From Martelella lutilitoris (GTDB taxonomy: Bacteria > Pseudomonadota > Alphaproteobacteria > Rhizobiales > Rhizobiaceae), in assembly GCF_016598595.1 (NCBI RefSeq), contig NZ_CP066786.1:2689501-2753500 (forward strand): DNA of 64,000 bases, written 5' to 3'. Position 1 is the stretch's first letter. Every line of letters begins with the position of its first letter. Under the pieces are notes generated by a model. That model saw only the letters and a list, made by a program, of their open reading frames with translations, was not told the DNA's origin and did no database searches. Positions 57,018 through 64,000 of this stretch are shown here, piece after piece. Both the position numbers and the translations under genes were made by a program.

Positions 57018-58310
57018 TCAGTTTACTTCCGTCAGCGCGGTGCGGATGGCAAGGGCAGGATCAACGGCCGGCTGATAGGCGTCCTGCACCCCCTCCCCCA
57101 GAAGCCTGGCGAGATTGGCATCGAGACGCTGGCGCAGCGCCGCAATCGCCTGTTCGGCGTCGTCGCGGCGACGGTCGGGGTAGAGAATGGCGAAGAGCCC
57201 ATCTTCCACGCGGCTTGCCGCATCCCGCCCGCTCAGGTGATAGCGGATCAGCGCCGCGACGGCTTCCGCCCGTGCGCCGCTTTCATCCTCCGGCACGCGG
57301 ACAACGCCCATATAGAGCGGCGCGCCGGCGGTCGAGGCCTCGCGCTTCAGCGCGTTGAGCGTCGTTGCGAAACGCTCCGGCGCCAAGAGCCCGGTATCGC
57401 TCTCGACCGTTTCCGGCGCCTCGGCAAGATCATCGATCGCCGTGCCGAGCGCCTCGACAAAGCGCTTGCGGCGCAGATGCAGAAGCGCCCGCAGGATCAG
57501 CTCGCCGGTCTCGCCCGGCCATGCCATGCAGTCATCGGCGCTGCGCGCGGCGTCGCCGGAAATATCGGCGAGCCCGCCCGGTTCGCTGAGCGCGAACAGC
57601 GGCACGAAACGCATGCCCGGCACACAGCGGAGCTGGCCGCAGATCCTGAGGCCGTCGGCGAGCACAGGCCCGCCATGGACAAGCACGAGGTCGAAGCTCT
57701 GGCTGGAAGCCAGGTAGAGCGCCTCCCGCAGATTGCCGGTGGCAACCGTGGTCGTCAGCGAAAGCATGCTCTTCAGAAGGTCCCGGCGCATCGCCGGATC
57801 CTCGGCAACGATCAGCACCCGCACCGTCTCGTCCGGCACGGCGGCGGCGCGCGGGGCAGAGGGCCAGGCCTCGGCAAATGCGCCCGCCTCGCTCTGCAAC
57901 GTCCGGAACCGCAGGAGAGCGGAAATTCGCGCGGCCGCCGTTGCCAGATTGTGTTCAAGCCCGATCACGTCATCGGCGCCGGCGCGCAGCGCGGCGAGCC
58001 TGAGCGTGGCGTCCGCCCGCTCCGGCGTCACGAGGGCGACGGGCGCGCTGACGCCCGAATCATGTTCCTTGAGGATGCCGCAGCAGGCCAGCGCCGGCCC
58101 CGGCGCGTCGTCATCGACGGCCACCAGGATGAGGCTTGCGGCGTTGACCGCCGCCATGGTGGTCTCGCTGTCGGAGAAGTCGGCCTGGAAGAACCCGACC
58201 GACCAGCCGCTCAACATCGCCGTGAGCGTCTGGGCCACGGCGCCCTCGCCGCCGATCAGGACAATGCTTTCATGCGTCGCGCGTCTCAACGTCGTCCCCT
58301 CAGGCATCAC
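57018..58310 (-). CDS. Degenerate PleD-like protein (REC-REC-GGDEF fold, active sites lost)
   Basis: A 430-residue protein directly downstream of divK, the place of pleD in rhizobia. Order is kept: receiver 1 (~14-130, with LRAGADDVI), receiver 2 (~160-280, with [12 protein letters not shown] and [20 protein letters not shown]), linker [15 protein letters not shown] and a GGDEF-like domain (~300-425). Receiver 1 has no acidic pair, no phospho-acceptor (LILVAVDDD) and no Lys; receiver 2 has His where Asp is expected. The active loop RYGGEEFAVLLP of a cyclase is [12 protein letters not shown], and the Mg/GTP aspartates are missing. It should not make c-di-GMP. No stop or frameshift interrupts it, and codon use is ordinary, so it is likely maintained as a non-catalytic protein. 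It overlaps divK by 11 bases. Confidence 0.8.
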   Translation of the reverse strand: MMPEGTTLRRATHESIVLIGGEGAVAQTLTAMLSGWSVGFFQADFSDSETTMAAVNAASLILVAVDDDAPGPALACCGILKEHDSGVSAPVALVTPERADATLRLAALRAGADDVIGLEHNLATAAARISALLRFRTLQSEAGAFAEAWPSAPRAAAVPDETVRVLIVAEDPAMRRDLLKSMLSLTTTVATGNLREALYLASSQSFDLVLVHGGPVLADGLRICGQLRCVPGMRFVPLFALSEPGGLADISGDAARSADDCMAWPGETGELILRALLHLRRKRFVEALGTAIDDLAEAPETVESDTGLLAPERFATTLNALKREASTAGAPLYMGVVRVPEDESGARAEAVAALIRYHLSGRDAASRVEDGLFAILYPDRRRDDAEQAIAALRQRLDANLARLLGEGVQDAYQPAVDPALAIRTALTEVN

Positions 58311-58671
58311 CCAGATAGGTCTTCACGGTCTTGATGAAGTTCGGCACGGAGACCGGCTTCGACAGATAGGCATCGAAACCCGCGCCGCGAATGCGCTCCT
58401 CGTCGCCGCGCATGGCGAAGGCCGTGACGGCGACGATCGGGATCTTCGCGAGTTCGCGATCGGCTTTCATCTCCCGGGCAATGTCGAGACCCGATTGTTC
58501 CGGCAATTGAATATCCATCAGTATCAGTCCGGGCCTGAACAGGCGGGCGAGCGCCACCGCGTCCGTCCCTGTCCGGCTTTCCACCACTTCATAGCCCTGC
58601 GCCTCGACGAGATCACGAAACAGCTTCATATTCAAATCATTGTCTTCGACGATCAGAACCTGTTTTGCCAT
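58300..58671 (-). CDS. divK: Single-domain response regulator DivK
   Basis: A 123-residue receiver: E9/D10 in LIVEDND, phospho-acceptor D53 in [14 protein letters not shown]105 in YLSKPVSV. No output domain, as in DivK, which links PleC/DivJ-type kinases to CtrA control of the cell cycle. [20 protein letters not shown] is nearly invariant in the family. The 22-codon open extension upstream is not supported; AAGGGG precedes the chosen ATG. Confidence 0.95.
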   Translation of the reverse strand: MAKQVLIVEDNDLNMKLFRDLVEAQGYEVVESRTGTDAVALARLFRPGLILMDIQLPEQSGLDIAREMKADRELAKIPIVAVTAFAMRGDEERIRGAGFDAYLSKPVSVPNFIKTVKTYLGDA

Positions 58672-58804
58672 TCGCGCTATCCCCTTGCACCGGCCCCTGT
58701 ACCGGCTTGCAACGCGCCGGCAAGAAGCTAGAATCACGTCCGTGCCCGTATCAGCGCATCAGATGCCGAGTTTAGGGCGATTTGGTTAAGAAACGGAAAT
58801 CCGC

Positions 58805-59104
58805 TTGCAACATTTTCAAGAAGAGCCGGAAAATTCGGCGTCGGAACAAGACCTCGCCATTGCCATTCTGGTCTGGCTCTCCCGCGAACCCGAGATGCTG
58901 AGCCGATTCTGCGCGCTTTCAGGCGTGGAAGCCGGCCAGTTGCGCGCGCTCGCGGGCGATCCGGGCTTTGCGCGCGCCATGATCGGCTTCATCGCCGGCC
59001 ATGAGCCGACGCTGATGGCGTTCTGCAGCGACAACGGCATTGCCCCGGAGACCGTCTCGCGCGCCTGGCAGCGGCTCGAATACGGCCACGGTGGAGACGA
59101 ATGA
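58805..59104 (+). CDS. DUF3572 family protein
   Basis: A 99-residue all-helical protein: AIAILVWLSREPEMLSRFCA, FIAGHEPTLMAFCSDNGI and a final [18 protein letters not shown]. Small alphaproteobacterial family of unknown function. The start is TTG, as no ATG or GTG occurs before the conserved part. Divergent from divK; four-base overlap with the HAD gene. Confidence 0.85.
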   Translation: MQHFQEEPENSASEQDLAIAILVWLSREPEMLSRFCALSGVEAGQLRALAGDPGFARAMIGFIAGHEPTLMAFCSDNGIAPETVSRAWQRLEYGHGGDE

Positions 59105-59754
59105 CCCGGCTTGCGGAAGCATCGGCGGACGACCTTCGGATCGGCCACCGGCCGCTTCTGGTCGTCGATGTCGACGAGGTGGTGCTGCAGTTCGTCGCGC
59201 CCTTCAAGGCCTTCCTGCGCGCGCATGATCACGAACTGAGGCTGGAGACCTTTGCCTTGAACGGCAATGTCATTTCGCTGAAGGACGGCCGGCGCGTGGA
59301 AAACGCCGAGGTCAAGGCGCTGATCTCGTCCTTCTACGACAGCCAGGAAGACTGGCAGGAACCCTTCGCCGCCGCCCGCCAGACCCTTGAAGGCCTGACG
59401 GATGTCGCCGATGTTCTGCTTCTGACGGCCATGCCGCCGCGCCATCGCGAAAAAAGACGGCGGCTGCTTGCCCGCCACGGCTTCGATTTCCCGCTGATCG
59501 CCTCGGAAGAGCCAAAGGGCGAGGTACTGAGAGACCTTTGCGAGACCAGGCCGCCGCTGCTGATCTTCGTCGACGACATGCTCTACAATTGCCGTTCGGT
59601 TTCGTCATGCCTGCCGGAGGCGCTGACGATCAACCTCCTGATCGATGACGATTACCGGGCGCTGGCGCCTCAGACCACGCCGCCATCCGTCGTCGCCACG
59701 GGCTGGGACCACGCCGAGGCCATCATCCGCCGGCATATCGCGGAGAATAGTTGA
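59101..59754 (+). CDS. HAD-superfamily hydrolase-like protein
   Basis: A 217-residue protein. HAD motif I is [12 protein letters not shown] (D23, D25), motif [18 protein letters not shown], and motif IV is in [12 protein letters not shown]. The usual Lys motif III may be K in EEPKGEVL. Substrate unknown. It overlaps the DUF3572 gene and the upstream open part of dinB, suggesting one transcript. Confidence 0.82.
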   Translation: MTRLAEASADDLRIGHRPLLVVDVDEVVLQFVAPFKAFLRAHDHELRLETFALNGNVISLKDGRRVENAEVKALISSFYDSQEDWQEPFAAARQTLEGLTDVADVLLLTAMPPRHREKRRRLLARHGFDFPLIASEEPKGEVLRDLCETRPPLLIFVDDMLYNCRSVSSCLPEALTINLLIDDDYRALAPQTTPPSVVATGWDHAEAIIRRHIAENS

Positions 59755-59822
59755 ACCCGGCAATCCGCGCTTGCCTTGACCGGACGCCGGCACTATTTTC
59801 GCCATGTTCAACCTTTGTTCCG

Positions 59823-61133
59823 ATGGCTGAGATGACTTCCAAGGCAAACGGCTTTTGCCGAGACTGTCTCGCCCCGGCGGCGTCCGGTGTGCGCCGCTGC
59901 GCGACATGCGGCAGCCCGCGCCTTCTGTGCCATGAGGAATTGTTCACGCTCTCGATTGCCCATATCGATTGCGACGCCTTCTATGCCGCCATCGAAAAGC
60001 GCGACGACCCGTCGCTGGCCGACAAGCCGGTGATCATCGGCGGCGGCAAGCGCGGCGTCGTTTCCACCGCCTGCTATATCGCCCGTATTCGCGGCGTGAA
60101 ATCGGCGATGCCGATGTTCAAGGCGCTGGAGGCCTGCCCGGAGGCGATCGTCATTGCGCCGAACATGGAGAAATATTCCGCCGTCGGCCGGCAATTGCGG
60201 AAGATGATGTTCGACCTGACGCCGCTGGTCGAGCCGTTGTCGATCGACGAGGCCTTCCTCGATCTGTCCGGAACCGAGCGCCTGCACAAGGCACCGCCCG
60301 CCGAAACGCTCGCCCGCTTCGCCATCCGCGTGGAAAAGGAGCTCGGCATCACCATATCCATCGGCCTGTCCTACTGCAAGTTCCTCGCCAAGATCGCCTC
60401 GGACTTCCAGAAGCCGCGCGGCTTTTCCGTGATCGGCGAGAAGGAGGCCATGACCTTCCTCGCCGACAAGCCCGTGGGCATGATCTGGGGCGTGGGCAAG
60501 GCCTTCACGGAAACGCTGAAGCGCGACGGGCTGACGACGATCGGCCAGTTCCAGCAGATGGAGAAGAACGAGCTTCTGCGCCGCTACGGCACGATCGGCC
60601 AGCGGCTCTATCATCTGGCGCGCGGCGAGGATACGCGCAGCGTCAAGCCCGAGCGCGCCACCAAGAGCATTTCCAACGAGACCACCTTCTTCACCGATAT
60701 CAGCGATTTCGAGACGCTGGCGGGACATCTGCGCCGGTTGAGCGAAAAGACCGCGCGTCGGGCCAAGGCTGCGGGCTTTGCCGGACACGCCGTGACGCTG
60801 AAGCTGAAGACCGCCGACTTCAAGAGCCGCACCCGCAGCCGACATCTGGAAGCGCCGACGCAGCTTGCAGACCGGATATTCGCCACCGGTCTGTCACTGA
60901 TGAAGAACGAGGCCGACGGCACGAAATTCCGCCTGATCGGCATCGGCATCAGCGAACTCTGCGACCCCGCGATCGCCGACCCGCCCGACCTCGTCGATCC
61001 GAAGGCCGCCCGCCGCAAGGCGGCGGAAAGCGCAATGGATGCGCTGCGGGACAAATACGGCCTCTCGGCCGTGGAGACCGGCTACACCTTCCGCCCGGAC
61101 GGGAAGAAGAAAAAGGACGAGGACGGGCGCTAG
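59823..61133 (+). CDS. dinB: DNA polymerase IV (Y family) with N-terminal zinc-ribbon
   Basis: A 436-residue translesion polymerase. Catalytic residues are in [12 protein letters not shown] (D49) and [25 protein letters not shown] and the little-finger region follow. Before the polymerase there are two CxxC pairs ([19 protein letters not shown]), a zinc-ribbon seen in some rhizobial DinB proteins. ATG at MAEMTSK is chosen over an upstream ATG in the HAD gene. The C terminus is a basic tail ([11 protein letters not shown]) and a beta-clamp motif is not evident. Confidence 0.92.
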   Translation: MAEMTSKANGFCRDCLAPAASGVRRCATCGSPRLLCHEELFTLSIAHIDCDAFYAAIEKRDDPSLADKPVIIGGGKRGVVSTACYIARIRGVKSAMPMFKALEACPEAIVIAPNMEKYSAVGRQLRKMMFDLTPLVEPLSIDEAFLDLSGTERLHKAPPAETLARFAIRVEKELGITISIGLSYCKFLAKIASDFQKPRGFSVIGEKEAMTFLADKPVGMIWGVGKAFTETLKRDGLTTIGQFQQMEKNELLRRYGTIGQRLYHLARGEDTRSVKPERATKSISNETTFFTDISDFETLAGHLRRLSEKTARRAKAAGFAGHAVTLKLKTADFKSRTRSRHLEAPTQLADRIFATGLSLMKNEADGTKFRLIGIGISELCDPAIADPPDLVDPKAARRKAAESAMDALRDKYGLSAVETGYTFRPDGKKKKDEDGR

Positions 61134-61335
61134 AGCATTTCGCAGTCAGATGTAAACATCTGACGCCCGCGAAAATGCGTCAAAACAAATAGATAGAGCG
61201 GTTGCGCGTTTCAATGAAAGGCGGAACCGCTCTAGCGCATCGGCCCGAAAATCGGAATCGATTTTCGGAAAGCACGATGCGTAGATTCAATAGGTTAGAG
61301 CGTCCTTTGTGCGTCCGAATGGACGCACGCTCTAG
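61134..61335. repeat. Mosaic of four palindromic intergenic repeats (RIME-like), copy 2
   Basis: Four hairpins in a row begin at the dinB stop codon: TCAGATGT/ACATCTGA inside GCATTTCGC/GCGAAAATGC; AGAGCGGTT/AACCGCTCT; GCGCATCG...CCGAAAATCG/CGATTTTCGG...CGATGCG; and GTGCGTCC/GGACGCAC with GAGCG/CGCTC ends. AGGTTAGAG joins the last two, as in the copy at 13.2 kb. The final hairpins may act as a bidirectional terminator between the convergent dinB and M23 genes. Confidence 0.7.
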
Positions 61336-61341
61336 TTCCGC

Positions 61342-62139
61342 TCAGACGCCGGCGGCCGCACGCTTCCCGCCGTCAGCTGCCACGGCTTTCTCGAACTTCG
61401 CCAGTGCCGTGCCGGAAAGCCTGCCCTCACGGACGAAATGCACCTTCATCGGGTCAACCTTGCGGCCGTTGACGGAGACCGCGTAATGCAGGTGCGGTCC
61501 GGTCGCAAGGCCGCTCTGGCCGACATAGCCGATCACCTCGCCCTGCCGGACTTTTGCGCCCGCCTTGATGCCGTCGGCGAAACGGCTCTGGTGGCTGTAG
61601 GCGGTCTCGTAGCCATGGCCGTGGTCGATCACCGTCATCCGCCCCTCGCCGCCGCGCTTGCCGGAAAAACTCACCACGCCGTCCGCCGCCGCGTAGATCG
61701 GCGTGCCGACGGGCGCGGCCCAGTCGACGGCGGCATGCATGCGCGAATAGCCAAGCACCGGATGCTGCCGGTTGCCGAACCCGGACGTGCGCCGCCCGTC
61801 AGGCACAGGATTGCGCAGCAGATACTGCCCGAGGCGATAGCCTTCGGCGTCGAAATAGCCGGTCTTCCCCGTGTCGGGATCGCGGTAGCGATAGACATCG
61901 ACCTTGCTGTTGCCGAGCTTCACCACCATGTCGAAGGCGCCCGCGGCAAGGCTCGGCGTCTCTTCCGCCGCATAGGAAAGCTTCATCCTGTCGTCCGGCC
62001 CGGAGGATGCCACGGTCTCGCCTTCAGGCGGGCTGACGAAATGGTCGATAGCGGCATCTTCGCTGTTTGCCGCAAGCATGGAAGTGCAGCCCGTAAGAGC
62101 GACACTGGCCGCCAGGCAAATTACGATAAGCGTCTTCAC
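61342..62139 (-). CDS. M23-family metallopeptidase lipoprotein
   Basis: A 265-residue exported lipoprotein: signal with LTGC (C18 lipidated), a linker, then a LytM domain (~120-250) with zinc ligands in NRQHPVLGYS, HAAVDWAAPVG and GPHLHYAVSV. It probably cleaves or remodels peptidoglycan cross-links near the outer or inner membrane. Shorter than most rhizobial M23 proteins because there is no long N-terminal region. Confidence 0.9.
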   Translation of the reverse strand: MKTLIVICLAASVALTGCTSMLAANSEDAAIDHFVSPPEGETVASSGPDDRMKLSYAAEETPSLAAGAFDMVVKLGNSKVDVYRYRDPDTGKTGYFDAEGYRLGQYLLRNPVPDGRRTSGFGNRQHPVLGYSRMHAAVDWAAPVGTPIYAAADGVVSFSGKRGGEGRMTVIDHGHGYETAYSHQSRFADGIKAGAKVRQGEVIGYVGQSGLATGPHLHYAVSVNGRKVDPMKVHFVREGRLSGTALAKFEKAVAADGGKRAAAGV

Positions 62140-62295
62140 GTTCAGCCTTTCAAATCAATTGAACGGCGCGCTTGAACGCGGAGAGTGTGACCGAATTGAC
62201 ACCGGAAGGAGGCGTTTTGGCAGCGCGGGCCTTATTCCGGCCGGCGGCGTAAACCTGGACTGACGGAGTCGCGTTTCAGGGCGAAAGCCGCCCGC

Positions 62296-63777
62296 TCACC
62301 ACCACTTTTTCGGGGTGAACCGTCCGGCGGCCTTTTCCATGACGGCGGCGGTGCGGAACAGGGTTTCCTCGTCGAACGGCTTGCCGATGAGCTGCAGGCC
62401 GAGCGGCAGGCCGTTGGCGTCAAGGCCCGCGGGCACGGAAAGGCCCGGAAGGCCGGCCATGTTCACCGTCACCGTGAAGATGTCGTTCAGATACATCTTC
62501 ACCGGATCATTGGCGAGGTCCTGGTCGGCGATGCCGAAAGCCGCCGACGGCGTTGCCGGCGTCAGGATGGTGTCGACCCCTTGCGCAAAGACATTCTCGA
62601 AGTCGCGCTTGATCAGCGTGCGCACCTTCTGGGCCTTCAGGTAATAGGCATCGTAATAGCCGGCCGAGAGCACATAGGTGCCGATCATGATGCGGCGCTG
62701 GACTTCCTTGCCGAAGCCTGCCGCACGGGTCTTTTCGTACATGTCGGCAATGTCCTTGCCGGGCACGCGCAACCCGTATTTGACGCCGTCATAGCGGGCA
62801 AGGTTGGAGGAGGCTTCCGCCGGCGCGACGATGTAATAGGCCGGCAGCGCGTATTTCGTATGCGGCAGCGAGATGTCCACGATTTCCGCGCCGGCGTCCT
62901 TCAGCCAGGCGATGCCCTGTTGCCAGAGCTTCTCGATATCCTCCGGCATGCCCTCGACGCGGTATTCCTTCGGAATGCCGATCTTCATGCCCTTGACCGA
63001 CTGGCCGATGGCGGCCTCGTAGTCCGGCACGGGCAGATCGACGGAGGTCGTGTCCTTGTCGTCGACGCTCGCCATGGATTTCAGGAGGATCGCGGCATCG
63101 CGCACGTCGCGCGCGATCGGGCCCGCCTGGTCGAGCGAGGAGGCGAAGGCGACGACGCCCCAGCGCGAGCAGCGGCCATAGGTGGGCTTGATGCCGACCG
63201 TGCCGGTAAACGCCGCCGGCTGGCGGATCGAGCCGCCGGTATCGGTCGCCGTGGCGCCGGCGCACAGATGCGCGGCAACGGCCGCGGCCGAGCCGCCGGA
63301 CGAGCCGCCCGGAACGAGGTTCTGGTTCGAACCCTCGGCCCGCCATGGGTTGATCACCGGACCGTAATAGGAGGTCTCGTTGGACGAGCCCATGGCGAAC
63401 TCGTCCATGTTGAGCTTGCCGAGCATCACCGCGCCGTCATCCCAGAGGTTCCGGGTGACGGTCGATTCGTATTTCGGCTTGAACCCGTCGAGGATATGCG
63501 AGGCCGCCTGGGTGTGGACGTCGCGCGTGCCGAACAGGTCCTTGATGCCGAGCGGAATGCCCTCCAGCGCGCCGCCGGTGCCCTGCGACAGCTTCAGGTC
63601 GGAGGCCTTGGCCATCGCCAGCGCCTTTTCCGGCGTGACGGCGACATAGGCATTGAAGGTGCCGTTGAAGTCGTCGATCGCCTTCAGATAGGACGCCGTC
63701 AGTTCGGTCGCGGTGATTTCCTTCGCCTGAAGCTTGTCACGGGCCTCGGCGATGGTCAGGGCGGTCAGTTCGGTCAT
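62296..63777 (-). CDS. gatA: Aspartyl/glutamyl-tRNA amidotransferase subunit A
   Basis: A 493-residue amidase subunit of GatCAB, which makes Gln-tRNA(Gln) and Asn-tRNA(Asn) by transamidation. The Ser-cisSer-Lys triad is visible: K79 in LGIKDLF, S158/S159 in [16 protein letters not shown] and the nucleophile S182 in [16 protein letters not shown] at MTELTALT is preferred over a GTG three codons earlier and gives the usual length. gatC is not adjacent on either side within the window. Confidence 0.96.
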   Translation of the reverse strand: MTELTALTIAEARDKLQAKEITATELTASYLKAIDDFNGTFNAYVAVTPEKALAMAKASDLKLSQGTGGALEGIPLGIKDLFGTRDVHTQAASHILDGFKPKYESTVTRNLWDDGAVMLGKLNMDEFAMGSSNETSYYGPVINPWRAEGSNQNLVPGGSSGGSAAAVAAHLCAGATATDTGGSIRQPAAFTGTVGIKPTYGRCSRWGVVAFASSLDQAGPIARDVRDAAILLKSMASVDDKDTTSVDLPVPDYEAAIGQSVKGMKIGIPKEYRVEGMPEDIEKLWQQGIAWLKDAGAEIVDISLPHTKYALPAYYIVAPAEASSNLARYDGVKYGLRVPGKDIADMYEKTRAAGFGKEVQRRIMIGTYVLSAGYYDAYYLKAQKVRTLIKRDFENVFAQGVDTILTPATPSAAFGIADQDLANDPVKMYLNDIFTVTVNMAGLPGLSVPAGLDANGLPLGLQLIGKPFDEETLFRTAAVMEKAAGRFTPKKWW

Positions 63778-63798
63778 CTGCTTCACTTTGTCGTGTTG

Positions 63799-64000
63799 TT
63801 ATAGCGCCTTGCGAAAGAAGACGGACTGCTTGGTCGGCGCGTGGTTCAGCACCTTCTCCGTGCGTTCGAAACCGTTCTGTTCGCAAAAGGCGATGGACTC
63901 TTTGAGATTGGCATCGGTGACGATGACCAGTTCGCGCAGTCCCTCGCTCTTCGCCAGGGAGGCGATGTGGCGCAGGATGGCGCGGCCGATCCCGTGCTTG
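63799..64000 (-). CDS. GNAT-family N-acetyltransferase, C-terminal fragment (runs off the window)
   Basis: The last 66 codons only. KHGIGRAILRHIASLAKS is the acetyl-CoA-binding GNAT motif A (Q/RxxGxG/A), and ESIAFCEQNGFERTEKVLNH is the motif B region. Stop TAA is inside the window. It follows gatA on the minus strand, upstream by 21 bp, so the two may be co-transcribed. Substrate unknown. Confidence 0.85.
   Translation of the reverse strand, partial: KHGIGRAILRHIASLAKSEGLRELVIVTDANLKESIAFCEQNGFERTEKVLNHAPTKQSVFFRKAL

Overview
The window is GC-rich (roughly 60-65% by eye) chromosomal DNA from an alphaproteobacterium of the order Hyphomicrobiales (Rhizobiales), most likely a Rhizobiaceae-type species. 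The evidence is gene content and order: feuN-feuP-feuQ beside the cytochrome c maturation genes ccmIEFH, then degP, a two-component pair and glnE; divK next to a PleD relative; a Ros/MucR regulator; DUF2336, DUF1491, DUF5330 and DUF3572 proteins; and rhizobial palindromic intergenic repeats. No rRNA, tRNA, CRISPR array, insertion sequence or integrase was seen.

Layout. 0-8.7 kb: edge of a PAS protein, an unrecognised winged-helix-like protein, an MFS exporter, an EamA transporter, aminopeptidase N and a PAS protein that looks like a broken histidine kinase. 8.7-22.9 kb: one long minus-strand block with glnE, a sensor/regulator pair, degP, ccmIEFH, a small lipoprotein, and feuQ/feuP with a FeuN-like small exported protein. 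22.9-37.7 kb: a complete minus-strand gene transfer agent (GTA) head-tail cluster, from a putative gp1 and the large terminase to the gp15 tail-tip protein and a small membrane protein, carrying one extra gene (Dabb family). 37.7-44 kb: an AhpD-like protein, a YcgN protein and a five-gene branched-chain-type ABC importer. 44-49.6 kb: small conserved proteins, SufE, and a DnaA-domain-IV protein plus DUF6456 protein pair, downstream of mucR. 50-56 kb: a seven-gene Mrp-type Na+/H+ antiporter operon, then msrB. 57-64 kb: a degenerate PleD relative with divK, DUF3572, a HAD protein, a zinc-ribbon DinB, mosaic repeats, an M23 lipoprotein, gatA and the edge of a GNAT gene.

The most interesting system is the GTA and its probable control circuit. 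The DnaA_C/DUF6456 pair (47.9-48.8 kb) matches in domain content the split GTA activators GafY and GafZ of Caulobacter (fused as GafA in Rhodobacter); GafZ is known there as an anti-terminator. In this window a sigma70-like promoter before gp1 is followed by a strong intrinsic terminator before the first gene, and two more intrinsic terminators lie inside the cluster (before the portal gene and after the capsid gene), so read-through would be needed to express it. A 14-bp dyad AGGA-N6-TCCT with a T-rich core sits immediately upstream of the GTA promoter -35 and occurs twice upstream of the gafY-like gene (one copy with a mismatch). This suggests one regulator controls both loci. The tail-assembly-chaperone pair inside the cluster has a second frame without any ATG, GTG or TTG start, consistent with a -1 frameshift.

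A second theme is decay in cell-cycle signalling: the PleD-position protein has lost both receiver aspartates and its GGEEF motif, and the PAS kinase beside pepN lacks the phospho-accepting histidine and the whole ATPase domain, while DivK is intact.
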